From Chromatiaceae bacterium (lineage in GTDB: Bacteria > Pseudomonadota > Gammaproteobacteria > Chromatiales > Chromatiaceae): a stretch of DNA of 46,225 nucleotides. This document shows positions 27,404 to 35,222 of the stretch, in pieces (position 1 is the stretch's first letter; each line of letters begins with the position of its first letter). The DNA is taken from positions 1-46,225 of the forward strand of contig JALOTB010000033.1 in the NCBI GenBank assembly GCA_025458165.1. Reading direction: 5' to 3'. A program made the translations under genes and the position numbers. The notes beneath the pieces are model-generated. The model searched no databases, had not been told where the DNA came from, and saw only the letters and a program-made list of their open reading frames with translations.

Positions 27404-28084
27404 CTCTCGGCGCTCCAGGCTAGCGGAAAACGGATTCCTTGAGGGGCAGGCCACTGCCGGCACGGCATCCAAGCCGCCCAGTCAGCACGCAAACCCGGGT
27501 ATTCGCGTAGGCTATCAGAACACAAGGCACGCGGCGAGGAGCGGCGGACAGGAGCGGCGGACGATGAGCAATCCTCGGGGAAACGCCGATCCGTTCAGCG
27601 CTTCCCGCGGCACTGGGATGTGCCTCCGCTTTCAAGCACCTAAGCCCTTGAAAAAAGAGATGCGAGAGTCGCGCCTCGCGGACCGCGTGCTGATTTTGGC
27701 CAGGATGGCCAATCATTCAGCGTCTCGTATGGACTCCGCCCCCGCCAGACGCCCCCGCGCAACCTCCGCAGGCCGGAGATCGACTTGGTGCGGCATCAGC
27801 ATCGCTGTGTCCATCGTCTGCCCCGTCCGTCATTCCGGCATTGCCTGACGGGGCAGGCTCTTCCGCGACGACGGCGTCGGTGGCGACACTCAGCCTTGGC
27901 TGTCTCATTCGCGGCACCTAGAATCCGAACTTGGAGTCGCTGCGCAGGTCCCGGCGCAGTTGATTACCCGCGCTCGTTGTGGTAATTGGAGGCGTCTCGC
28001 TTGCCTTACAGCGGATATTGTCAAGTTTGCTAGACACATAAGGCCCAGCGTCGACCACTCATTCACCCCGGGAGGCTAACAACC
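27404..28084. other. Intergenic region between divergent rpoZ and the LH1-alpha-like gene
   Basis: About 680 bases with no convincing gene; short open frames here have no recognisable similarity. It contains a 13-base tandem duplication (27538-27563, GGAGCGGCGGAC plus one base, twice), a long hairpin at 27818-27856, and near the antenna gene a possible -35-like TTGTCA (28018-28023) without a good -10 partner. It must hold the promoters of both rpoZ and the antenna-like gene, but I could not place them. Confidence 0.6.
27818..27856. repeat. Long-stem hairpin in the rpoZ upstream region
   Basis: Arms CTGCCCCGTC (27818-27827) and GACGGGGCAG (27847-27856) form a perfect 10-bp stem around a 19-base loop that contains CATTCCGGCA. 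A related CATGCCGG/TTCCGG motif occurs at 36738-36768, so this may be an intergenic repeat family. No T tract follows on either strand. Confidence 0.5.
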
Positions 28085-28660
28085 GTGTACCGCATTTGGC
28101 AGCTCTTTAATCCGCGCACTGCTCTGTTCGCGCTGGCCGGGCTCTTGATCGGGTTGGCGCTCCTCATCCATCTCATTTTGCTCGCCACCGATCGCTACAA
28201 CTGGGTCGGCGACCCCCCGCCCCCCGCCGCCGTCGTCGCCGCCCGAGCGGCCGCGGCGCAGGGCAGCGCGCCCGCGATGGCACCCCAACAGGACGCGCCC
28301 GCCGTCGAGACCCAGGTCGGCCCCGGCCCGGCCGCCGAGCCGGTCAAGCAGCCCGAGGTCGTTGCGGCGCCGGGGCCTGCCCCGGCACCCGAGCCAGCCC
28401 CAACACCTGCGCCAGCCCCAGCACCTGCGCCAGCCCCAGCACCTGCGCCAGCCCCGGCACCCGAGCCAGCCCCGGCACCTGCGCCAGCCCCAGCAGCGGC
28501 CCCGGCGCCGGTCGAGACCGCCCCTCGAGCCCCGGCACCGCCGCCCGCGCCTATACCCATGCAGATGCCGCCGGGACCCTGGCAGGGACCCGTCCCCATG
28601 CAGCTCGTGCCGCCGGAGTACCCGGGCGGCCCCTATCGGCTCCAGCCGGCACCGCAATAA
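28085..28660 (+). CDS. LH1 antenna alpha-subunit-like protein with ~150-residue Pro/Ala-rich C-terminal tail
   Basis: A 191-residue protein. Residues 1-41 read as a complete purple-bacterial LH1 (B870-type) alpha polypeptide: 'MYRIWQLFNPR' (compare the usual W.IW..FDPR), one membrane helix about 13-34, the bacteriochlorophyll-ligand His29 in 'LALLIHLILL', and 'DRYNW' with W40. Native LH1 alpha subunits end some 10-20 residues later. Here a Pro/Ala-rich tail follows, with PAPAPA repeats (about 102-137) and a Met/Pro/Gln-rich end ('PMQMPPGPWQGPVPMQLVPP'). GTG 28085 follows a strong GGAGG (28071-28075). No beta-subunit gene or other puf gene flanks it. By analogy the helix would lie in the photosynthetic membrane; the location and role of the tail are unknown. 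Confidence 0.85.
   Translation: MYRIWQLFNPRTALFALAGLLIGLALLIHLILLATDRYNWVGDPPPPAAVVAARAAAAQGSAPAMAPQQDAPAVETQVGPGPAAEPVKQPEVVAAPGPAPAPEPAPTPAPAPAPAPAPAPAPAPAPEPAPAPAPAPAAAPAPVETAPRAPAPPPAPIPMQMPPGPWQGPVPMQLVPPEYPGGPYRLQPAPQ
28388..28495 (+). repeat. Six 18-base coding repeats in the antenna-like tail
   Basis: Six consecutive 18-base units, consensus CCTGCGCCAGCCCCAGCA (coding PAPAPA), with CCCGAG variants giving PEPAPA. They account for the most regular part of the Pro/Ala tail and are in frame. Confidence 0.85.
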
Positions 28661-28693
28661 CGCGGCCGCGCCAACCCCGTCCCTGCGACGACC

Positions 28694-28719
28694 CACGGGA
28701 CCGCCGCCGCGGTCCCGTG
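28694..28719 (+). terminator. Probable terminator of the LH1-alpha-like gene
   Basis: A 10-bp perfect stem (CACGGGACCG at 28694-28703 with CGGTCCCGTG at 28710-28719) with a 6-base loop lies 34 bases after the stop, followed by CTTGCTTCTC. The T run is interrupted, so efficiency is uncertain. Confidence 0.6.
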
Positions 28720-29178
28720 CTTGCTTCTCACTCAAAAGTTCCAGACTGGGATCGTCTGCACCGCGGACGTCCCGGCAAAGACTGCCCGCGCAGGGAATGC
28801 CGGGACCCAGAGACCAGGGACGGCGAGGCCGCGACCGATCTCCGACGCTGCGATCAAACCCTGGCTGCTCCTCGCCGCCACATTGCCGCCCATGGCCCAC
28901 AGGGTTGCGGCAATCCACACCGGAATGTTGGCGAGGGTATAGGACGAGTGGGCGGAGGAGCGCGCGGACCGAGTCGATCTCCAACCGGCAAAGGTTCCCA
29001 GCGGGAGGCGTGGCCGGGCGAACTCGGAGTTGTTGCTTCCCACATCCAGGCGCCTCCTTACGCCTGTCGGTCTGCTATCCTCAGCGCGAACGCCGCCACC
29101 GCCAGCGGCGAGGTCGAACGCCCCTCCCCGCCGGCCAGGCCGTCGACACCAGGGATTCACACCGACGGCGATCAGGCC
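28720..29178. other. Non-coding stretch between the antenna-like gene and Uma2 gene 1
   Basis: About 460 bases without a supported gene. A minus-strand frame (stop near 28732, reading through 'NIPVWIAATLWAMGGNVAARSSQG') has somewhat protein-like composition but no family I recognise and no start near a ribosome-binding site. It could be a decayed gene. GGGAGG at 29000-29005 has no suitable start codon after it. Confidence 0.4.
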
Positions 29179-29745
29179 ATGCACGCCCGCACCCGACCAT
29201 CCTCGCTCTACGAGCAGCTCCAGGCCCTGCCGGACGGGCTGACCGGCGAGATCCTCGATGGGCAGATCCACACCCAGCCGCGACCGGCGCCCCGCCACCT
29301 GCGTGCGGCCTCGCGGCTGGACCGCATCATCGGCCGGCGCTTCGACGACGGCGACGGCGGTCCTGGCGGCTGGTGGATCTTTCCCGAGCCAGAGCTGCAT
29401 TTCGTTCCGGACCTTGAGGTCGCCGTGCCCGATCTGGCTGGCTGGCGCCGGGAGCGCATGCCCCAGCCGCCGGAGGACCACCGCTTCACCCTGGTGCCCG
29501 ATTGGGTTTGCGAGGTGCTGTCGAGCTCGACCGAGAGCAGGGATCGAGGCATCAAGATGCCAATCTACGCCAAGTTCGGCGTCGCCCACGTGTGGCTGGT
29601 CGATCCCCGTGCACGCGCCTTGGAGGCCTACGCGCTGCAGGGCGAAGACTGGCGCGAGATCGGGCGGTTTACCGGTGAGGACCTGGTCCGCGTCGCCCCG
29701 TTCGAGGCCTCGGTACTGCGTCTCCAGGATCTTTGGATCGGGTGA
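29179..29745 (+). CDS. Uma2-family putative PD-(D/E)xK endonuclease (1)
   Basis: A 188-residue Uma2 (DUF820) protein; members have a restriction-endonuclease-like fold but mostly unknown function. The family pattern is present: 'EPELHFVPDLEVAVPDLAGW' (Asp85), 'DWVCEVLSSSTESRDRGIKMPIYAKFGV' (Glu112, Lys126) and 'HVWLVDP'. ATG 29179 is the first start before 'LYEQLQALPDGLTGEILDGQ', the usual N-terminal block. It is monocistronic. A second, distant Uma2 gene lies at 34571. Confidence 0.82.
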   Translation: MHARTRPSSLYEQLQALPDGLTGEILDGQIHTQPRPAPRHLRAASRLDRIIGRRFDDGDGGPGGWWIFPEPELHFVPDLEVAVPDLAGWRRERMPQPPEDHRFTLVPDWVCEVLSSSTESRDRGIKMPIYAKFGVAHVWLVDPRARALEAYALQGEDWREIGRFTGEDLVRVAPFEASVLRLQDLWIG

Positions 29746-30304
29746 TCGGGAAAGACCCCGACCCGGTCGGTCGGCGCCTCACCCGCCCATGGCGCGGCGT
29801 TTTTCCGCGCGCCCGGCTCGCTATCCTCGGCCTGACACCTCGGGCGGGCTGATCGACCAGGCGGTATGCCTGGCCGATCTCTTCCTGCCCGAAGGCGAGA
29901 CGGTACTGGAGGTCCGAAAGGTGGGGGATGGCGCGAAGAGCGAACACATCCGCACCCGCGGCGCCGCCCGACCCGGCGCACGTCGCCGCCATCGCCGACC
30001 GCGTCGGCAAAGACGGCCTGGCGAGCAAGGGCCTGAGCCGCGAGCAACCGCCGGTCTCAGCGAATGGGAGGGGATGGCCGTTCACTCCACGCCGAGCAAG
30101 CCGCACCGTACCCGCTGCGCCGCGGCGAAACGCCGCCAGTAGAACGACAGTCGCCGCTGTGGCAGTATCTGGCGCCGCTGGCGCACTCGGGCCACAACCA
30201 GCACACGCGACCAGACTCCGCTCGTCGTCGTGACGACGCCCCGTCGGTCACGGCCGAAACAGCAGACCCCCCGCTCCAAGGGCTCGCGCTCATAAGGTCT
30301 TTGC
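29746..30304. other. Gene-poor stretch with degraded coding remnants
   Basis: About 560 bases before the glycan cluster. Apart from the S41-like fragment at 29834-29930 I see no supported gene. A different frame reads 'DPAHVAAIADRVGKDGLASKGLS' (about 29970-30040), which looks coding-like but is unassigned. The rfbF ribosome-binding site (AAGG, 30294-30297) is at the end. Confidence 0.45.
29834..29930 (+). pseudogene. Fragment resembling an S41 (CtpA-type) carboxyl-terminal protease
   Basis: One frame reads 'DTSGGLIDQAVCLADLFLPE' and continues 'GETVLEVRK'. This resembles the 'NPGGLLDQAV.VADLFL..G.IV' core of C-terminal processing proteases, but only about 32 residues are present, with no start, no PDZ domain and no catalytic Ser/Lys region. 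It is best read as a relic of a lost or transferred gene; chance resemblance cannot be excluded. Confidence 0.35.
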
Positions 30305-31075
30305 ATGAAGGTAGGTATTCTCGCTGGTGGGCTTGGCACCCGGCTCGCCGAGGAAACCGAGGTCAAGCCCAAGCCGATGGTGGAGATCGGCGGACAGCCG
30401 ATCCTCTGGCACATCATGATGCACTACTCGCGCTACGGCTTTAGCGAGTTCGTCATCGCCTTGGGCTACAAGGGGGAATACATCAAGCGCTGGATGCGCG
30501 AGTTCGCGTCCTTGAATAGCAACATGACGGTGCGTACGGGAAACGGCGAGGTCGTGCTCCACGACCGCCATCACCTCGACTGGACGGTCGACCTGGTGGA
30601 CACGGGCCAAGGCACCGCCACCGGTGGAAGGATCAAGCGCCTCAAGGACTGGATGGGCGCTGGGACCTTCATGCTGACCTGGGGCGACGGCGTCTCCGAC
30701 ATCGATCTCGACCGGCTTCTGGCCTTTCACCGGTCGCATGGCAAGCTCGCCACGATGACCGCCGTGCGCCCGCCTGCCCGCTTCGGCCACTTGGAGTTCG
30801 ATGGGGATCGGGTGGCCAAGTTCGACGAGAAGCCGCAGACCAGCGAGGGCTGGATCAACGGGGCCTTCTTCATCCTCGAGCCCGGCGTCTTCGACTACGT
30901 CGAGGGCGACGACACCCAGTGGGAGAAGGAGCCGCTGGAGCGGCTCGCGGCGGACGGCGAGCTGATGGCCTACCGCCACGAATCCTTCTGGCAGTGCATG
31001 GACACGGTGCGGGACAAGAAGCTGCTCGAGAAGCTGTGGGCGGAAGGCGATGCCCCCTGGAAAACGTGGGACTGA
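30305..31075 (+). CDS. rfbF: Glucose-1-phosphate cytidylyltransferase
   Basis: Forms CDP-glucose from CTP and glucose-1-phosphate, the entry to CDP-linked deoxysugars of O-antigens. The 256-residue nucleotidyltransferase has 'LAGGLGTRL' (6-14) and the RfbF-typical 'VKPKPMVEIGGQPILWHIMMHYSRYG', 'FVIALGYKGEYIKRW', 'VDTGQGTATGGRIKR', 'TWGDGVSDID' and 'NGAFFILEP'. AAGG 8 bases before ATG 30305 serves as ribosome-binding site. It starts a run of sugar-modification genes 3-20 bases apart. A CDP-glucose 4,6-dehydratase (rfbG), normally next, is not in the window. Confidence 0.93.
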   Translation: MKVGILAGGLGTRLAEETEVKPKPMVEIGGQPILWHIMMHYSRYGFSEFVIALGYKGEYIKRWMREFASLNSNMTVRTGNGEVVLHDRHHLDWTVDLVDTGQGTATGGRIKRLKDWMGAGTFMLTWGDGVSDIDLDRLLAFHRSHGKLATMTAVRPPARFGHLEFDGDRVAKFDEKPQTSEGWINGAFFILEPGVFDYVEGDDTQWEKEPLERLAADGELMAYRHESFWQCMDTVRDKKLLEKLWAEGDAPWKTWD

Positions 31076-31078
31076 ACG

Positions 31079-32110
31079 ATGCGCGTACTGGTCACGGGTC
31101 ACAACGGGTACATCGGGACCGTCCTCATCCCGATGCTTCAGCAACGCGGCCACGAAGTCGCGGGGCTCGACACGGATTACTTCGAGCAGTGCCTGTTCAC
31201 GGGGGCGATCCCCGAGATCGAGGGCCTTCATAAGGACATCCGCGACCTGTCCGCGGAGGATGTCGCGGGCTTCGATGCCATCATCCACCTGGCCGGACTC
31301 TCGAACGACCCCCTGGGCGACTACAAGCCCGAGCTCACCGAGGCCATCAACGATCGTGCCTCGGTCCACCTGGCGCGCCTGGCCAAGGCCGCAGGCGTCA
31401 GGCGGTTCCTGTTTGCCTCCTCATGCAGCAACTACGGCGCGGGCGGGCAGGACTTTCTCGACGAGCAGGCCCCTTTCAACCCGGTGACCCCCTACGGCGT
31501 TTCAAAGGTCCAGGTCGAGGCGGCGCTCTCCGCCATGGCCGACGCCGACTTCTCGCCCACCTACCTGCGCGCCTCGACCGCCTACGGCCTGTCGCCGCTG
31601 ATCCGGTTCGACCTGGTCATCAACAATCTGACCGCCTGGGCCTTCACCACCGGGATGGTCTACTTGAAGAGCGACGGCACCCCCTGGCGCCCGGTCGTCC
31701 ATGTGGAAGACATCGCGCTTTCCTACGTCGCCGCCCTCCACGCGCCGCGGGAGACCGTGCACAACCAGGCCTTCAACGTCGGGACCACCACGGAGAACTA
31801 CCAGATCCGCGAGCTCGCCGAGCTGGTCAAAGAGATCGTGCCCGGCTGCCGCATCGAGTACGCGCCCGATGCCGGCCCTGACACGCGCTGCTACCGGGTC
31901 GACTGCAACAAAATCGCCCGGACGCTGCACGAGTTCAAACCCCAGTGGACCGCCCGCCGCGGGATCGAGGAGCTCTACGAGAGCTACCGCCAGGTCGGCC
32001 TAACGCTCGATGACTTCGAGGGCGAGCGCTTCAAGCGCATCGCCCATGTGCGCAAGCTGGTGGGCGACGGGCTGCTCGACGACGAGCTACGCTGGCGCGC
32101 CAGGGCCTGA
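31079..32110 (+). CDS. NAD-dependent epimerase/dehydratase (extended SDR)
   Basis: Nucleotide-sugar-modifying extended short-chain dehydrogenase, 343 residues. Rossmann motif 'TGHNGYIG' (G7, G10, G13), 'HLAGLSNDP', catalytic region 'ASSCSNYG' (S114/S115) and 'YGVSK' (Y139, K143). The context, right after rfbF and before C-methyltransferase genes, suggests a CDP-sugar dehydratase, epimerase or reductase step in making a branched deoxysugar. It lacks clear hallmarks of RfbG. Which reaction it catalyses cannot be read from the sequence. Confidence 0.88.
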   Translation: MRVLVTGHNGYIGTVLIPMLQQRGHEVAGLDTDYFEQCLFTGAIPEIEGLHKDIRDLSAEDVAGFDAIIHLAGLSNDPLGDYKPELTEAINDRASVHLARLAKAAGVRRFLFASSCSNYGAGGQDFLDEQAPFNPVTPYGVSKVQVEAALSAMADADFSPTYLRASTAYGLSPLIRFDLVINNLTAWAFTTGMVYLKSDGTPWRPVVHVEDIALSYVAALHAPRETVHNQAFNVGTTTENYQIRELAELVKEIVPGCRIEYAPDAGPDTRCYRVDCNKIARTLHEFKPQWTARRGIEELYESYRQVGLTLDDFEGERFKRIAHVRKLVGDGLLDDELRWRARA

Positions 32111-32115
32111 GCGCG

Positions 32116-33275
32116 ATGGCCGAGATCGACGCCTGCCGCTCCTGCTCCCACCCCCGGCTCGAGCCGGTACTCGACCTGGGCAGCACGCCGCTCGCCGACC
32201 GTCTGGTCACCGAGGCGCAGCTCGGCGAGCCGGAGCCGCGCTATCCCCTGGCGGTGGTGCTCTGCCCGCAGTGCGGTCTGCTACAGATCCGCGAGACGGT
32301 GCCGCCCGAGGTCCTGTTCTGCGAGGACTATCCGTACTTCTCCTCCTTCTCCGACGCCCTGCTGCGCCACTCCCGGGACAATGTCCTGGAGCTGATCGAG
32401 AGCCGTCGCCTGGGTCCGGACAGCCTCGCCGTGGAGCTCGCCAGCAACGACGGCTACCTGCTCAAGAACTACCTGGAGCGGGGGATTCCGGTGCTCGGCA
32501 TCGACCCCGCGGCCGGCCCGGCGGCCGAGGCCGAGAAGATCGGGGTCAAGACGCTCAATACCTTCTTCACCGCCGACCTCGCCGAGTCACTGGCCGCCGA
32601 GGGCAAGCGGGCCGACGTCATCCACGCCAACAACGTCCTCGCCCACGTGGCCGACACCAACGGCTTCGTGCGCGGCATCGCGCGCCTGCTCAAGGACGAC
32701 GGCGTTGCAGTCATCGAGGTGCCTTACGTCAAGGATCTCGTCGACCACTGCGAGTTCGACACCATCTACCACGAGCACCTGTGCTACTTCTCGGTCACCG
32801 CGCTGGACAACCTCTTCCGGCGCCATGGCCTCTACCTGAACGACGTCCGGCGGCTCCCCATTCACGGCGGCTCGCTGCGCCTATTCATCGAGAGGCGCGA
32901 GCGCGTCGGCGACTCGGTCCGGGAGCTCCTGGCCCTGGAGCGGCGCGAGGGCGTCGACGGAATCGGCTACTACCGCGATTTCGCCCACAAGGTCGAGGGG
33001 CTGAAACGCGACCTCCTGACCCTGCTTCGGGGGCTGCGCGCCGAGGGCCGGACCATCGCCGCCTACGGCGCGGCGGCCAAGGGTGCCACGCTCATCAACT
33101 ACGTCGGCATCGGACGCGACCTGGTCGACTTCGTCGTCGGCTGCTCGACGCCATGCCGGACTATGTCCTGCTGCTCGCCTGGAACTTCGCCGAGGAGATC
33201 CGCACCCAGCAGCACCAGTACGTCGAGCGCGGCGGGCGCTTCATCGTGCCCGTCCCCGAGCCCCGGATCCTTTAG
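32116..33275 (+). pseudogene. Sugar C-methyltransferase 1 (TylC3/NovU-like), frameshifted by an apparent internal deletion
   Basis: It encodes an N-terminal zinc-binding domain ('CRSC' and 'CPQC' pairs), a SAM domain ('[11 protein letters not shown]') and the C-methyltransferase signature '[13 protein letters not shown]', as in enzymes adding a methyl group to C-3 of nucleotide deoxysugars. The C-terminal domain begins normally ('[20 protein letters not shown]') and runs to 'DLVDFVV' (about 33138). There the frame is lost: the expected 'D.N..KQG...PG...PI' stretch of about 22 residues is absent, and the remainder ('[21 protein letters not shown]' onward) continues in another frame to the TAG at 33273-33275. 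Without the shift the reading frame would run as a nonsense fusion into the next gene. It may be a pseudogene or a sequence error. Confidence 0.85.
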
Positions 33276-33295
33276 AGCCCAGCGAGATCTCGCCC

Positions 33296-34401
33296 GTGGT
33301 TACGCCGCCCAAGGCTCTGATTTGCCCGAGCTGCAAGGCGGGCGAGATGGCCGTCTTCCACGAGGTCGACGGTGTCCCCAGCAACAGTTGCATCCTGCTC
33401 GATGCGCGCGAGGAGGCCCTCGCCTACCCCTGCGGCCAGATCCGGCTCGGCTTCTGCCCCGAGTGCGGCTTCATTTCGAACACCGCCTTCGAGCCCGCGC
33501 TCACCGAGTACTCGGGCCGCTACGAGGAGACCCAGGGCTTCTCGCCCACCTTCAACGCCTTCCACCGCGCGCTTGCGAGCTGGGGGACAATCGCGGCGTC
33601 GGCTTCGACCCAGGGGTGCACGCCGAGCGCATCCAGGGCCCAGCGGCGGGGCGGGTACAGTTGATCGCCGACTTCTACTCGGAGAAATATGCCGAGTACC
33701 AGGGCGACTTCGTCGCCTGCAAGATGACCCTGGAACACATCCACCCGGTCGGGGATTTCCTCGCCCATATCCGCCGCGCCATCGGCAGTCGGATCGGCAC
33801 CAACGTCTTTTTCCAGATCCCCGAGGCGACCCGCATCCTCCGCGACTGCGCCTTCGAGGACATCTACTACGAGCACTGCTCGTACTTCTCGCCAGGCGCC
33901 CTTGCCCGGCTCTTCCGCGCCAGCGGCTTCGAGGTACTGGGCTTGGCGACGGAGTACGAGGGTCAGTACCTCACCATCGAGGCCCGCGCCGCCCCCGAGC
34001 CCGTCACCCAGCCGCCGCTGGCGGCGGAGCGCGACATCGACCTGCTCGCCGAGCTGGTGGGCAGCTTCCCCGAGCGTCTGGAGGCGAAGCGCCGCACCTG
34101 GGCAGAGCGCCTGCGCCGGTACCGCGAGGACGGCAAGCGGGTGGTGATCTGGGGCGCGGGGTCGAAGGCGGTCGCCTTCCTGTCCACCCTGGGGGCAGAC
34201 GACGTCGTGAGCTATGGGGTCGACATCAACCCCTACCGCCAGGGCCATTTCCTGCCCGGCACTGGGCTGCCGATCGTCGCCCCGGCCTTCCTCGCCGACT
34301 ACCGGCCGGACGCCGTCATCATCATGAACGCCATCTACCGCGACGAGATCGCGCGGGACCTGGCGGGACTTGGGCTGAGTCCGGAGATCCAGGCCCTCTA
34401 G
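33296..34401 (+). pseudogene. Methyltransferase 2 of the same family, frameshifted; SAM motif I deleted
   Basis: Second member of the zinc-finger/SAM/C-methyltransferase-like family. The N-terminal half (GTG 33296; 'CPSC' and 'CPEC' zinc pairs; 'YSGRYEETQGFSPTFNAFHRAL') is in one frame and the rest ('CELGDNRGVGFDPGVHAERI' to the stop at 34401) in another, with the break near 33572-33577. Compared with the intact paralogue at 36900, about 29 residues are missing at the junction, including the SAM-binding glycine-rich motif. Later regions are normal ('YYEHCSYFSPGALARLF', 'RVVIWGAGSKAVAFLSTLG'). As written it cannot make an active enzyme. Confidence 0.85.
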
Positions 34402-34420
34402 GCCACCCGCAGCGGTGTGG

Positions 34421-34438
34421 GTCGGGCTTCAGCCCGAC
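34421..34438. repeat. GTCGGGCT hairpin (intergenic repeat, copy 1)
   Basis: An 8-bp palindrome GTCGGGCT-TC-AGCCCGAC, preceded by TGTGG. It is the first of three related hairpins that flank the second Uma2 gene (others at 34472 and 35170). Confidence 0.6.
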
Positions 34439-34471
34439 AGCGACGCCCGGCGCCCTCCGCAAGGCCTGGGC

Positions 34472-34485
34472 CGGACTGAAGTCCG
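34472..34485. repeat. CGGACT hairpin (intergenic repeat, copy 2)
   Basis: Palindrome CGGACT-GA-AGTCCG followed by ACAGG, in the opposite orientation to copy 1. Together the two form an inverted pair 33 bases apart upstream of Uma2 gene 2. Confidence 0.55.
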
Positions 34486-34570
34486 ACAGGAGTCCCGCCC
34501 CTCGCCAGGGGTTATGCTCGGCGGCATCGTCTAATCTGTTCGCAGCACGCAGCGCAACGAGGACCGCCTC

Positions 34571-35140
34571 ATGACGCCCAAGTCCGACCCTAGGCAAGCG
34601 ATCAGCATCGAGGACTACCTCGCCGGCGAAGAGCGCACCCAGACCAAGCACGAATACCTGGCAGGAGACATCGTCGCCATGGGCGGCGCCAGCCGCAGGC
34701 ATGGCCTGATCGTTACGGCCCTGAGCTTCGCGATCACGGGCCAGGCGCGCGCCAGGGGCTGCCAGCTCTTCATCGCCGACATGAGGGTGCGCATCGATCA
34801 GGACGGCGAGACCTACTTCTACTACCCCGACCTCGTGCTCACCTGCGATCCCGACGACCGCCACAACCTGTACTGCACCCGCCCCTGCCTGATCGTCGAG
34901 GTGCTCTCGGACAGGACCGAGCGCATCGACCGTCGGGAAAAGCGCCTGGCCTACTCCCTTCTGCCGAGTCTTCGCGAGTACGTGCTCATCGATCAGGAGC
35001 GCGTCTGCGTCGAGACCTACCGCCGCGGCGAACCGGGATGGACCCATGAGACCCTCACCGACGGGGCGCTGCACCTCGAATGCCTCGGGCTCGACGTACC
35101 GGTGGCGGAGATCTACGCGGACATCGATTGGGTGGAGTGA
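34571..35140 (+). CDS. Uma2-family putative PD-(D/E)xK endonuclease (2)
   Basis: A 189-residue Uma2 protein of a different subgroup from the one at 29179. The N-terminal block 'ISIEDYLAGEERTQTKHEYLAGDIVAMGGAS' is typical, followed by the nuclease-like core: 'YYPDLVLTCDP' (Asp), 'CLIVEVLSDRTERIDRREKRLAY' (Glu, Lys) and 'REYVLIDQE'. It is a solitary gene between hairpin repeats, which fits the frequent scattered occurrence of Uma2 genes; the biological role is unknown. Confidence 0.88.
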   Translation: MTPKSDPRQAISIEDYLAGEERTQTKHEYLAGDIVAMGGASRRHGLIVTALSFAITGQARARGCQLFIADMRVRIDQDGETYFYYPDLVLTCDPDDRHNLYCTRPCLIVEVLSDRTERIDRREKRLAYSLLPSLREYVLIDQERVCVETYRRGEPGWTHETLTDGALHLECLGLDVPVAEIYADIDWVE

Positions 35141-35169
35141 ACGGCGGTTGAGCTGGCGGCGAGGTGGTT

Positions 35170-35187
35170 GTCAGACTGAAGTCCGAC
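35170..35187. repeat. GTC(A/G)GACT hairpin (intergenic repeat, copy 3)
   Basis: GTCAGACT-GA-AGTCCGAC: the same palindrome as copy 2 with one mismatch, 30 bases after Uma2 gene 2 and downstream of the convergent porin gene. A weak 5-bp stem at 35208-35220 follows; neither has a T tract. Confidence 0.55.
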
Positions 35188-35222
35188 CTCCGCTAGGGTG
35201 CTAGCGAACGGCTCGGCCGTCT

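Noticed and set aside
27420..27716. 98-codon minus-strand frame upstream of rpoZ
   Set aside because: No recognisable domain, overlaps the expected rpoZ promoter region, composition unlike neighbours.
32116..34401. A single 761-residue protein spanning both methyltransferases
   Set aside because: The middle third is out-of-frame translation (Arg/Pro/Ser-rich nonsense) created by the two frameshifts; zinc and C-terminal domains of both genes are found in the other frames.
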